Origin: Colocasia esculenta
Lineage: Eukaryota; Streptophyta; Magnoliopsida; Alismatales; Araceae
NCBI GenBank assembly: GCA_014218235.1
Contig: CM024755.1
Location: forward strand, 99,676,948-99,740,947
DNA length: 64,000 nucleotides
Direction: 5' to 3'
In this document: positions 54,621 to 64,000 of the stretch, one piece after another
Position numbering within the stretch: the first letter of the stretch is position 1
Layout: each line of letters opens with the position of its first letter
The notes under the pieces: generated by a model
Told to the model about the DNA's origin: nothing
What the model saw: the letters and a program-made list of their open reading frames with translations, nothing else
The model's database searches: none
Translations under genes and position numbers: made by a program

Positions 54621-56015
54621 TGTAGACACCCATTTCTGACCCATAAGTCGAGCAAGTTTCTTGTCATATCATTGATGCCCCACGTTGGCTCATCATCATC
54701 AAGCTGGCTTTCTCCGATCATGACATCCTTTTCATTAGTTCATCGCCCTGGTGGGGTCTTCCTGGTCAAAGTCAATCCTCTTCATCATCATCTTGTAGCT
54801 CTCCGAGTCAAGAGTTCGGCGTTTCAAACCGCACGTCATTCTGATGGCCGCGCCTGGGGATTGGACACATTGCATGGCCGCATACTAAAAAGGCCCTGAA
54901 GGCGACAGCCCCCCTGTCGCGTTCAAGAAGACGACACCTCAATATGTCGTGTTCATAAATATGCATTTTAATTCCCTAAAAAATCGCCAGAAATGACTTA
55001 AAGTCACCTTCCATGTAAGGAAGGCGACGTATCGAGGCATCGCCACCCTGATAGCGACCAGATGGCCGTCGCGTTCTGGATCCCATGCAGGGAATCCTTT
55101 CCGAGCATGACTTGGACACATGCCATACATGGATATTCCCTCTTTTGGTAGTCCAAATTGCGTCCAAATCCCACCAAAACTCGTGGAGACCTTCCTTAAA
55201 GCCTCCTTTCCGAGTTCCAATCGCCGATGCACGGCCATACATACCCAAACCTGGACTCTTGCCCGTTATTCCTCTCACAGCCCTTCCAGGAATAATCACC
55301 TATAACTATCTCAATACTCCATCTTTTGAGGCAAGGCCGGCGTCTGCTTCTTCCCCAGCAAGAGAGCTCGAACTCCGAAGAAGAGAGCTCCCTCCCCAGA
55401 CGACCAGGAACTGCCCCCCAAGGTGTTTTCTCCCTGGCTACACTTTCTCTCTCCCTTTCCCTTCATTATTTCTCTTCATTCATGCATGCATAGATCCTTT
55501 CTTTTCGTAGATTTGCATTAGAACACACACCACACACCTATCTTAAACACCCAAAGGGGTTAAAAACTCCACCCACGTGAGTTCCCCCCAATATAGTGCA
55601 TGTTCACTTGTTTTTTCTTGAATAGATCTTTCATGCACGAATTTCTAATGGGTCTTTTCTACGTTTGCTTGACCTTGGCAGGTACCTGAAGACAAGGAAA
55701 GCGTGAGGCTCTTGCCCCTCGGCCGGCTGAGGAGCAGGAAGATCAGAACCCTCAATCTCCATCCACTAAAGAAGAAAGCGACCACCAGGCTGTCGCGACC
55801 CAGAAGGCGTCGTCCATCCCGTCGCGTTCAGGTACAAGCATAGCGACGACCATCCTTTCGCGTTAGCAGGTACACTTTCTCTCTTCTCTTCCTTTTCCAA
55901 CGTAGTCAGCCGTCCCTTCATCCATACATCCTTTGGCGACTACTTGGTGGCGATCACGGTACGTTTTTCTATCCTTCATACATACGCTTTTGGGGAGCAC
56001 AATCCCGTGATTACA
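54621..56015 (+). repeat. 5' LTR of element E
   Basis: Begins TGTAGACACCC. The end is set at CGTGATTACA because a Tat-like primer site follows; the partner LTR is outside the window, so the right edge is tentative. It has CG-rich motif clusters (GTCGCGTTC, GTCGCGACC) at 54901-55080 and 55755-55870. Confidence 0.6.
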
Positions 56016-56715
56016 CCTTTTGGCGATCACGGTGGGACTTCTAGTGCCCATCATGCTTGATCTTGTCTTTCCCTGCCTTTCCTATTCCTTCATGTGTATG
56101 GTGTGCTCTTAGTTTTCCCTTTTGTTCACTTTTTTTGAGTTTTTTTTGGAGTTCTTCTGCTCTGGGTGAGATGGCGACGATCAAGGAGTCTCGATCAAAG
56201 TAGCGACGGGGAGCGAGTCGCGATCCGGTTAGTACACAATGCCCTTCTCGTCCCTTTCTTGCATTCTGTGGTGCTGTGAGGTAAAGCGACGTCCGAAGTG
56301 TCGCGATAAAGGAAACGACAGGAGGAGCGTCGTGATCAGGTACGTCCTCTGCCCGTACATTTGTTTAGAGTTCTTTAAATTCCTGTGTCTGTTGAGAACG
56401 TGACGCTACTACTGTCGCGATAAAGGAGGCGACAGGGAGGTCGTCGCGACCAGGTCAGTACTCCTGTTTCTGGTCTTCTTTGAAATTTGGGTTCATTTTA
56501 CATACTCCATCTATACTTCATGTCATACCATGCCTGTTCCATGTTCTTGAGAGTCTGTTAGTTCTGTTTGTTATAGGGTTGTTTTGATTTCCGTGCATAA
56601 ATAGGTCTGTTCTATTCTCTGTCCACTGTGAAGAGGAATGCGACTGGCCTCTTGTCGCGATCCTGGTCGCGATAGGTTATCCGTCGCCTTCTGCTTCTGA
56701 GAGCAGGTCAGCTTG
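54901..56715. repeat. GTCGCGAC motif cluster across LTR and leader of E
   Basis: At least eleven TCGCG-containing motifs, often paired as (C)GCGAC...GTCGCG within 40-60 bases, at about 54917, 55072, 55795, 55820, 56215, 56303, 56415, 56440 and 56655. In 56165-56470 they recur about every 110 bases with a shared TCGCGATAAAGGA stretch. Confidence 0.75.
56021..56038 (+). other. Probable primer-binding site of element E
   Basis: TGGCGATCACGGTGGGAC after a TTT, close in form to the TGGCG... sites of Tat elements. A partial second copy (TGGCGATCACGGT) is at about 55948. Confidence 0.5.
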
Positions 56716-57253
56716 ATTTCTATTTTGTTAGTTTTAGGTTAGAATCTGCATGCACTCTGGTGCACATAGGATCTGCATACACATCTCTGCACTCATAGTA
56801 TAGGTTGTCCTCCTCGGAGACACCCACTCTCTCGACCACATACTCCTTGTGTCCAACTAGAGCACTCGCTTGAGGGTCTCCGTAAGTCCCCGCTAGCCGT
56901 GGATTCCCATACGGTCGCCGGGCTGGTTGTACCTGTTGCCACTTAGAGTTAGGAATCACGCGTTTGGCAAGGTTGAGAAATCCTAGTCGTACCCGAAGAT
57001 TGGAAGCCTTCTCCCATTAGGAACTTTCCCTATTTGGAGATAACTTGCTAAAAATCAATTCATTAAAAGACAAACTTGAACCAAGTGAAAGAAACCATCA
57101 TCATTTCCAACTGCTTGTTTTGGGTGACACGTTTTCTCTTTCTTTTTGTCTGCATAGGGTTGTTTGATTAGGAAACTAGGTGTCTGTTTAAGTTAAGTTA
57201 GTCTTTCAAGTCAAGACAGGCTTTCCTCATTTTGGCATACCCACCTGCCAAAT
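56039..57253 (+). other. Leader region of element E
   Basis: About 1.2 kb without a supported ORF. It contains the downstream half of the GTCGCGAC cluster and, after 56720, ordinary mixed sequence leading to ATG 57254. Confidence 0.6.
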
Positions 57254-59572
57254 ATGGAGTCATATATGAACCCGATCTACGATGAGAATCAGGACCCTGC
57301 CTTCTACCCCTCCCAAGACTACGAGGAGTCCCTTCCTCACGATCTCTTTGGGGAGTTGGCCCGCCCTTGGGTCGCTACAGTCCATGCCTCTGAGAACCAC
57401 CTTCACGATGATAGTGGCCCATCTTAGACCATCCATCCCCCTCAGTCGGACGATCAAGCCACTCAGCTTTTGCGCTTAATTCCCCAACTTGATCAGTCTT
57501 ACATCCAGACTCTCATGATGGCCCTCAAAGGAAAGGCCACTTCGTCACCCTCACCCAGAGCAGGCGCGTCATGCCCCGTGGCACCTACATCCGGCCCCCA
57601 TGTCATCGTGGGACAAGCCGATAACACTCCCATCCGGCCGCAGGCCATTCGGTTCACCCCTTTCAAGTCTGATCACTACCATCCACGGGAGCCGAAGCCC
57701 CGATCTCCTACCTATCATCCATGCTACTCACCCCATCCTCCTGAGCCACAAGCTAGGCCGTGTCCCGTACCTCCTCTCTACACGCTCAACCGTCCGCCAC
57801 TCCTGAAATGATGTCCGAATGGGCATCCATCAAGAAGGAGCTCCAAGAGCTCCGAAAGAAAGTTCACCCTTGGCAGCACCACAACGTGCACATGCCCAAT
57901 TTCAATGGCCTATGGGTCCCCTCTCCATCCAAGCTGCCGAAGTACCGAAAATACAACGGCTCAGGCAATCCCTATATCCATGTCAAAGACTTCATCTATG
58001 AGTCCGCCCCCTACCAGCATGATCGCCGCCTAATGGCCTATCTATTCCGCCGGTTGCTGGACGGGAATGCCTTAGACTGGTTCTACTCCCTGCTACCTGA
58101 GGATGCAGAGGACTTTGCTATTGTGAAGGCCAAATTCCTCGAACAATTCCAAGATAGGGTTGGGCCCGAATACTCTATTACGGATCTCATGGCCGAAAAG
58201 ATGAAGTCAGATGAGGACTTTGCCGCATACGTCGATAGGTGGAGGCAAATGGCCACATGGGTTCCGGCGTACCTTCCGGAGGGAGAGAAGGTGAAGATCA
58301 TCATTGCCAATGCAACCCCTACCTATAGAAACATCGTGGCGATGAATGACATCACCACCATGCATCAACTCTAAAGTCGGGCCCGGTTTATCCAAACCCA
58401 GCTCAAAGATTCTCCCATCCACTCTATGTTCGAACCCCAGAAGTCTAGGTTCCAAAGAAAGCCTCAAGGGCCAGTCACTGAGGGGGTCCAAGTGAACGAG
58501 CAAGTGAACGCGTTCAACCCTGTCGGCCAGAACCAAACCCGCCATCCTTACACTGCCCAGGGTCAGAACCCCACCAATCCTCCATAAGGGCAACAGTAAC
58601 GCCAATACAACCAAGTGCCACCTCCCGATGGCTCTCAGCAAAGGCGTCCCTTAGGACCAAGGAGAACTCACTACCCGCCACTGCCGGAGACACTCTTCGA
58701 CATATTCTTAGCCTTGCTCTCCACAGAAGCCATTAGACTCCCTCTCGAGAGGCCTTTGAACCCTAGTGTGGACCAAACTCGGTACTGTGTCTTCCACCGA
58801 TAGCCTGGTCATACCATCGACCAATGCTTCACATTCAAGGATTTGGTGTATGACTTACATGAGCAGAACAGAATAGATTGGACAGCCCTTCGGCAAGTGA
58901 TCGGAGACATCAAAGAGAGGCAGCGACAGTAACAGCAGCAGAGGCAGCAGCACCAACCACCCCCTCAACAACAACAACAGCAACAACAACAACAGTCGTT
59001 GCAGGACCTCGGTATCATCCACAACCCCCTACCAAACCATCCACCAGCTCCAAACCCACCACAGCAACCAACCCAGGTAAATCCCATCATCCACCACCCT
59101 CCTCCTCAAGCAAACTGGACGTATGATGATGAGCTCGATGTCCAGCAGATGATGGCCATTAACCACCAGTATCCCCTCCAATCCCAAACAATACAACCAG
59201 CCAACAAGGCTCCTCAGTTTATCCCTCCCTTAGTTTCCATGGCCAACGCCGTCATACTGCCCGTCAGTTCAACATCTGTGCCAGTCGCTAGTCCACCCAT
59301 CTCCTACCCTTCGCTCCACCTGTCTCCATACCACTGTCACCCGTCATATCTGCTCCCTCACCCATTATCCTACCACCACTTGGGCCGGACCAACCTTCCG
59401 CCGCCACGCTATCCTCCGCCAGGCAGCCAGCCACCCAACCACCCTGCGGAGTGGGCGAGTCTTCCGCCGTCCGTATCCGCCTATCTCCACCACCTCCACC
59501 AGCCAGAGCAACCCCTAGCAGGTCCTGCAACCGCCTCAACAGCATGCTCAGCAGCAACCACAAGACGAGGGG
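57254..59572 (+). pseudogene. gag: gag of element E
   Basis: ATG 57254 opens a frame (one TAG at 57425-57427) rich in Pro and acidic residues to about 57800. It then shifts into the capsid-type domain (57790-58374: MPNFNGLWVP, YLFRRLLDGNALDWFYSLL, AAYVDRWRQMA). After a TAA the sequence continues with stops to a knuckle CVFHR*PGHTIDQC near 58790, where TAG replaces Gln. A poly-Gln tract (58925-58996) and a Pro-rich stretch precede protease. The layout matches Tat gag. Confidence 0.8.
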
Positions 59573-60178
59573 GTGATCGAGTCATTACTGGGAACCCACT
59601 ATGACATCCTCAAGCTCCTCGACCACGTGCCAGCTAAGATCTCCATACTAGAGTTGATCAAGAAGTCCAAAGAGCACCAGGAGGCCTTGAGGAATTTTCT
59701 GCAGAAAGTAGTGGTGAATGAGGACATGCTGGCCGACAAACTGCCGAATGCACTAGCCATGGTGACTCGTAGGCCGACAATAACCTTTGCAGAAAGCGAA
59801 CTAGCACTTCCAGAAGCTAGGAGGCTCCCACTCTACGTAACCCTTGTCATCAACCATATAGCAGTAGGAGCAGCCCTGGTCGACACAGAGGCATCAATCA
59901 ATGTCTGCCCGCTGAGTACCCTGAGAGCCTGTGACCTGTCAGAAGGAATGCTAAGGCCAACACCAACCACCATAGCCGCCTACGACAATTCTAGAAGATC
60001 TTGTAACAGCATGGTGACTATGCAAGCTAAACTGGGACCACTCACCGTCATGGTGGATTTCTATGTTCTCGATATTGATCCCATGTTCAAGGCTATCCTG
60101 GGGCGTCCATGGCAAGAAGCACTCGGAGCCGTACCATCCACCGCACACCAATGCCTTATGTTCCCCTACCAAGGATGA
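59573..60178 (+). pseudogene. Aspartic protease region of element E
   Basis: Open for about 200 codons. LPLYVTLVINHIAVGAALVD leads into the catalytic place, which reads D-T-E-A-S where the family has D-x-G-[AS]-S; a G-to-A change would explain the Glu. The flap-side motif AILGRPW is intact and the downstream sequence is Tat-like. Confidence 0.8.
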
Positions 60179-60379
60179 ATCATTAAGATCAAAAGCATAG
60201 CCACTGCCCACTCCGTAGATGCCATCCACGACACCCACCTCCCAGCCATGTGGCCCGCCAACAAACCTCTGGTCTCCGTGCTAGACATCAACTACCCCTG
60301 GAGCTACTCGTTCTAGTCCAAACGAGAGGTCAACCTAGCGCAAGTCAATGCAGTCAAGAGAAAGGCGCCACTGAACACC

Positions 60380-60450
60380 AAGGGATGGGAAATCATTATA
60401 AAGCTGGGGTACGAAGAAGGCAAGGGGTTAGGGGCAGAGCTGAAGGCATA
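60380..60450 (+). pseudogene. G-patch-like segment of element E
   Basis: Codons for KGWEIIIKLGYEEGKGLGAE fit the G-patch pattern (hydrophobic and Gly spacing LGYxxGxGLG). G-patch motifs between protease and RT are known in some plant Gypsy lineages. The flanking frame has stops. Confidence 0.65.
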
Positions 60451-61919
60451 GTCAGACCCATCCCAGACATTGTAAAGAAGAGCCGATGGGGACTGGGTTA
60501 TAGAGAGAAATCCAAGCCATGGTCATCCCACACATCCACTCTCAAGGCCGACCGCGAGCCGCTTACATGGACACTTTGGTGTCATTTCATTAGGGGGCCT
60601 ACCCAACCTGGATATAACACCGTGGTAGTCGAGGCAGAACTGTCCCTGCATGAGGTAGATGGCCAGAACTTCTCTCGGCACATGGCACCTCTGCTGACCT
60701 ATAGAGCCCTAGAAGCGCTCTGCCCAAACAAAAGGAGGAAAACTGGGGACCCAGAGGCTGAGTGGTACCGCTGGTTTGACATAGAAGACATCACCATAGC
60801 CTTCAGCCGCTTGTTCTGGGAGGAAGAAAGAACCTGGCCGCCAACTGCGGACGAGGTTGCTCGATCCCCCACATCCATCACTTCCAAGAGGCAACTGATG
60901 AACGAGACCACAGACGTAGGAGAACCAGACATCCCCTACGAAGAGGGAAGGACGATAGATGAACTCTGGAGGGGCACCTGTCTAGCCATTCACCCATCGC
61001 TTCTGGACTCCCTGCTTCCTAGCCTCGTTCCTTCCTCTCCTCCTCTGCTCATTCAGCTAACTCACCAACTCCTGGCGGCCGCACACAGCCTCCTCACTCC
61101 TGAGTTCCCACCTGTGATCCTCTCTGCCTTGCACACTGATCCGGGTGACCACGAGGTCACTCTCTCCTGCTGCATGCTCTCCACTGATCTCCAAAAAAAA
61201 ATGCCAACCTTCAAATGCACGTTGAGGTCGACGAGCCGGCATACTTCCTTCACCCTTCTAATCAGGGGCACCCCTCGACTGGGGCTTCCCCTCCTGCTCC
61301 TTCACTAGGAGCCATTCTCTTCGAGGACGCCATGTCCTCCACCAATCCTATAGAGTCATCTAGCCTAGAAGAGTCTAAAGTAGAAGAGTCTAGTCTTAGT
61401 TTAGATAGGCCTAGGTTGGAGAGTCAGGGCAACCCAGCACCCGCCAAGTCCAAGCGTCGCCCTAGGAAGCAACAAGGCAAGGTCATTCCCCAAAGATACC
61501 TTCAAGAGCTAGCTCGGCGGTGTCAAGCATTACTGCTGATAGAGGAGTTCACAAGAGAAGCGCTGGTGTTAGAAGAAGAATTTGTGCAGGATGGGGTGTT
61601 CATGGACGACGGATTTGGCATCTACGAAATCATGAATGATGAGGACCCAATTGATGAAGAGGATAGCGAAGTAGATGACGCTGCTAAAAAGTACGCCAGT
61701 GGTGTAAGGAGATTCGACGAGCCTACCACGGCAGTGGATGAACCTACTAAGGAAGTCAACCTCGAAACAGAAGAAGATCCCAGGATTGTGATAATTTCAG
61801 CAAACCTCCCTCCTGATGAAGAAGAGGAACTGGTGCAAATTCTAAGGGAGTACAAAGACACATTTGCCTGGTCATATGAGGACATGCCCGGTCTAGACCA
61901 CTCACTAGTGGAGCACTGA
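60451..61919 (+). pseudogene. Linker between protease and RT, element E
   Basis: Two frames (60451-61308 and 61215-61919) with a shift near 61200. Acidic and Pro/Ser-rich; includes MAPLLTYRALEALCPNK and RTIDELWRGTCLAI. It ends with LVQILREYKDTFAWSYEDMPG, the usual lead-in to Tat RT. I recognise no enzymatic domain in the middle. Confidence 0.7.
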
Positions 61920-63270
61920 CTCATGTTGAAAGAAGGGGCAAAGGCCATAAAGCAGTGACTTAGAAGATTCCACCCACTCATGGCCCTCAAGATGAAGGAT
62001 GAAGTAGACAAACTCCATAAGGCCAGATTCATCAGGGTAGTGCTTTATCCGAATTGGGTGGCAAACATAGTCCCTGTCATGAAGAAGGATGGCAAAGTCA
62101 GAATCTGCATCGACTTCAGGGACCTAAATAGGGCATGTCCGAAGGATGACTTCCTGCTTCCTCATATCGATGTGCTTATTGATAACACTGCTGGGTACGA
62201 GACCCTCTCATTCATGGACGGGTACTCAGGTTACAACCAAATCCGTCTAGCTCCTGAGGATCAAGAGAAGACATCCTTCACCACGCCCTGGGGAACATAC
62301 TGTTATGTAGTCATGCCGTTTGGGCTAAAGAATGCCGGCGCTACCTATCAGAGGGCGATGATGGCCATCTTCCACGATATGATACATGTCTATGTAGAAG
62401 TATACATGGATGACATCTTGGTGAAGTCAAGAACCAGGAGGGAGCACCCCGAAATCCTCGCCAAGGTGTTGCAGAGGTCAAGGGAGTATCAACTGAGAAT
62501 GAACCCAAAGAAATGTGTGTTCGGGGTATCGTCAGGGAAGTTGCTAGGCTTCATAGTCAGCAAGCGGGGTATTGAGATTAATCCAAATAAGGTCAAGGCT
62601 ATAATAGAAATGCCACCTCCGAAGAACATCTCGCAGCTAAGAGGATTAATAGGGCGTTTGCAATTCATCAGAAGATTCATATCCCAGCATTCACAAAGAT
62701 GCCGCCCGTTCTATGATCTCTTGAAATGAGGGGCAAAATTCGAATGGAATGATAAATGCCGAGCAGCCTTCGATGATTTGAAGAGCTATCTCATGAATCC
62801 CCCAGTTCTGCAGCCTCCTGTACCCGGAAACTGCTTATCCTATATCTCTCAGTCATTGAGGAGTCCCTAGGTGTTGTCCTTGCACAACACGATGAATCTG
62901 GCAAAGAAAGGGCAGCATACTACCTCTCTAGGCTCTTCAACACCACTGAATCCAAGTACACCACCGCAGACAAGACCTGTGCCACACTCATGTGGGTAGT
63001 CCAAAAGCTCAAGCACTACTTCCTTGCCCACGGGGTCAAGTTGATCTCAAGGATGGATCCACTCTGATACCTTCTAGAGAAGCATGTCCTCTCTGATCGG
63101 CTCGCACGCTGGCAGAGCTTTCTCTCCCATTTCGACATTTCCTTCATGGTCCAAAAGGCTATCAAAGGATATGCCATCGCCGAGCATCTTGCCCATCTTC
63201 CACTCCCTCACAGCGACTCTGTCCAGGAAGAGTTCCCTGACGAGGAACTCTCGGTCATCATTAAAGACCC
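61920..63270 (+). pseudogene. pol: Reverse transcriptase and first RNase H, element E
   Basis: After two CGA-to-TGA stops, RT is open at 61980-62729, with FIRVVLYPNWVANIVPVMKK, ICIDFRDLNRACPKD, the catalytic YMDDILVKS near 62403, and LLGFIVSKRGIEINP. A further TGA (62727-62729) and a shift near 62830 lead to the first RNase H region (YYLSRLFNTTESKYTTADKTC). Its catalytic acidic residues look degenerate, as is common for the first RNase H in Tat elements. The RWQSFLSHFDISF connection follows. Confidence 0.85.
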
Positions 63271-64000
63271 CTTCTGGTCCCTCCATTTCGATGGCGCACT
63301 CAACTCTCAGGGACGGGCATTGGAGCTGTGCTGCTTACCCCGGAAGGCATTACCATCCCCATTGCCTATCAACTCACCTTCCCCGTCACTAACAACATGT
63401 CTGAGTACGAAGCTCTCCTCACTGGCGTCAAGCACGCTTACATCTTAGGTGCATCCCCCCTCAGAATCATCGGAGACTCTCAGCTTGTTCTGCGGCAGGT
63501 GCTCTCAACCTACTGCACCCGTGACCCAAAGCTCAAGCCATATCAAGACCTGGTCACGCTATTGCCAAGGCATTTCCGCAATCTTATCTATATCCATACT
63601 CCTCACTCGCAAAACATCCTGGCAGACGCTTTGGTGTCGCTAGCTTCCTCTCTATCCTTCCCTCTGAGTCGTCGGACCGAGACAATCGTCATCCAACGAC
63701 TCGATGTTCCATCTATCCAGGATCCTTGGTTCAACAACCTTAGGACAACCTTAGAAGAGAGGGCTAAGAAGAGAGGGGTGCAACAAGTCATGCTAACTGA
63801 GCTTAAGGAAATCCTAGATGAAAAGGAGCTGCCTTGGTATTTTGAGATCGAGCAATACTGCAAGGATGGGACATATCCTGAAGGGGCAAGCGCAGAAGAT
63901 CGCAGGGCCATAAGAAGAGCCGCCTTATGGTATACAGTTGTTGGAGAAGTCTTGTACAGGCGGACTCTCAATGGAGTTCTCTTGAGATGTCTGAGCGACG
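63271..64000 (+). pseudogene. pol: Second RNase H (aRNH) and start of integrase, element E
   Basis: WSLHFDGALNSQG gives the first Asp; a one-base shift near 63315 leads into a frame open to the window end. There MSEYEALLTGV (Glu), GDSQLVLRQ (Asp) and NILADALVSLA (Asp) complete an archaeal-type RNase H, the extra domain of Tat elements. The integrase lead-in follows (EIEQYCKDGTYPEGAS, GEVLYRRTLNGVLLRC). The gene runs off the window. Confidence 0.82.

Larger units (their letters stand above)
54621..64000 (+). mobile_element. Element E: Tat-lineage Ty3/Gypsy retrotransposon, partial
   Basis: From an LTR starting TGTAGACACCC through leader, gag, protease, G-patch-like segment, RT, RNase H, a second RNase H and integrase start; the window ends inside integrase. 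The LIDNTAGYETLSFMDGYSGY and YMDDILVKS RT boxes, the CxFH...GHxxxxC gag knuckle and the second RNase H are marks of the Tat group (Ogre/Retand relatives). Several frameshifts and CGA-to-TGA or CAG-to-TAG stops make it non-functional. Confidence 0.88.

Noticed and set aside
55085..55510. 141-codon frame in the LTR of element E
   Set aside because: No recognisable domain and no support from a second copy; overlaps frames on both strands.
57282..57479. Frames overlapping the start of gag of element E
   Set aside because: The frame from ATG 57254 has better context and continues into gag; the others are shadows.

Overview
The window is plant nuclear DNA made almost wholly of LTR retrotransposons nested inside one another. 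I see no host gene, no tRNA or rRNA gene and no CRISPR array. The evidence is Ty1/Copia Sirevirus and Ty3/Gypsy Tekay-like and Tat-like polyproteins, primer-binding sites for initiator tRNA-Met, polypurine tracts, long LTRs and 5-bp target-site duplications (TSDs). This is typical heterochromatic repeat space of a large-genome seed plant; I cannot name the species.

Left half. The oldest visible host is a Sirevirus on the + strand (element A): the end of its 3' ORF survives at 1-78, 24077-24423 and 27111-27333, with its 3' LTR at 27734-28912. It is split by element 1 (79-24071, Tekay-like Gypsy, + strand, TSD GATTT) and by a solo Gypsy-type LTR (24424-27105). Element 1 is itself split in its integrase by element 2 (6508-19829, Sirevirus, + strand, TSD TCTAT). 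Element 2 is the best preserved: its pol frame is open throughout and it carries a very long extra 3' ORF. Element A appears to sit in the LTR of element 4 (28913-31005, minus-strand Tekay-like remnant with only gag).

Right half. Element B (31008-51247, minus-strand Sirevirus related to element 2) holds decayed gag, pol and 3' ORF. Its 3' ORF is split by element D (34945-42912, TSD TGATT), a non-autonomous Gypsy-type element with 3.5-kb LTRs around only 0.94 kb of internal DNA. B lies in the LTR of element C (51248-54620, minus strand), a non-autonomous Sirevirus derivative with a shortened gag and a tandem array of primer-binding sites. The other LTR of C is cut at 54621 by element E, a Tat-lineage Gypsy on the + strand that runs off the window end. 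It shows gag, protease, a G-patch-like segment, RT, two RNase H regions and the start of integrase. A deletion scar near 31000 joins element 4 to B.

Recurrent themes. Nearly all premature stops look like C-to-T or G-to-A products (CAG to TAG, TGG to TAG/TGA, CGA to TGA), as expected of methylated, silenced elements. Most LTR families carry their own array of short, CG-centred, often palindromic motifs or hairpins, generally upstream of the TATA box. Two Tekay-like copies share two in-phase, intron-like gaps in gag at identical places. The intron-like gaps, the primer-site array of C and the hairpin arrays are the least ordinary things here.
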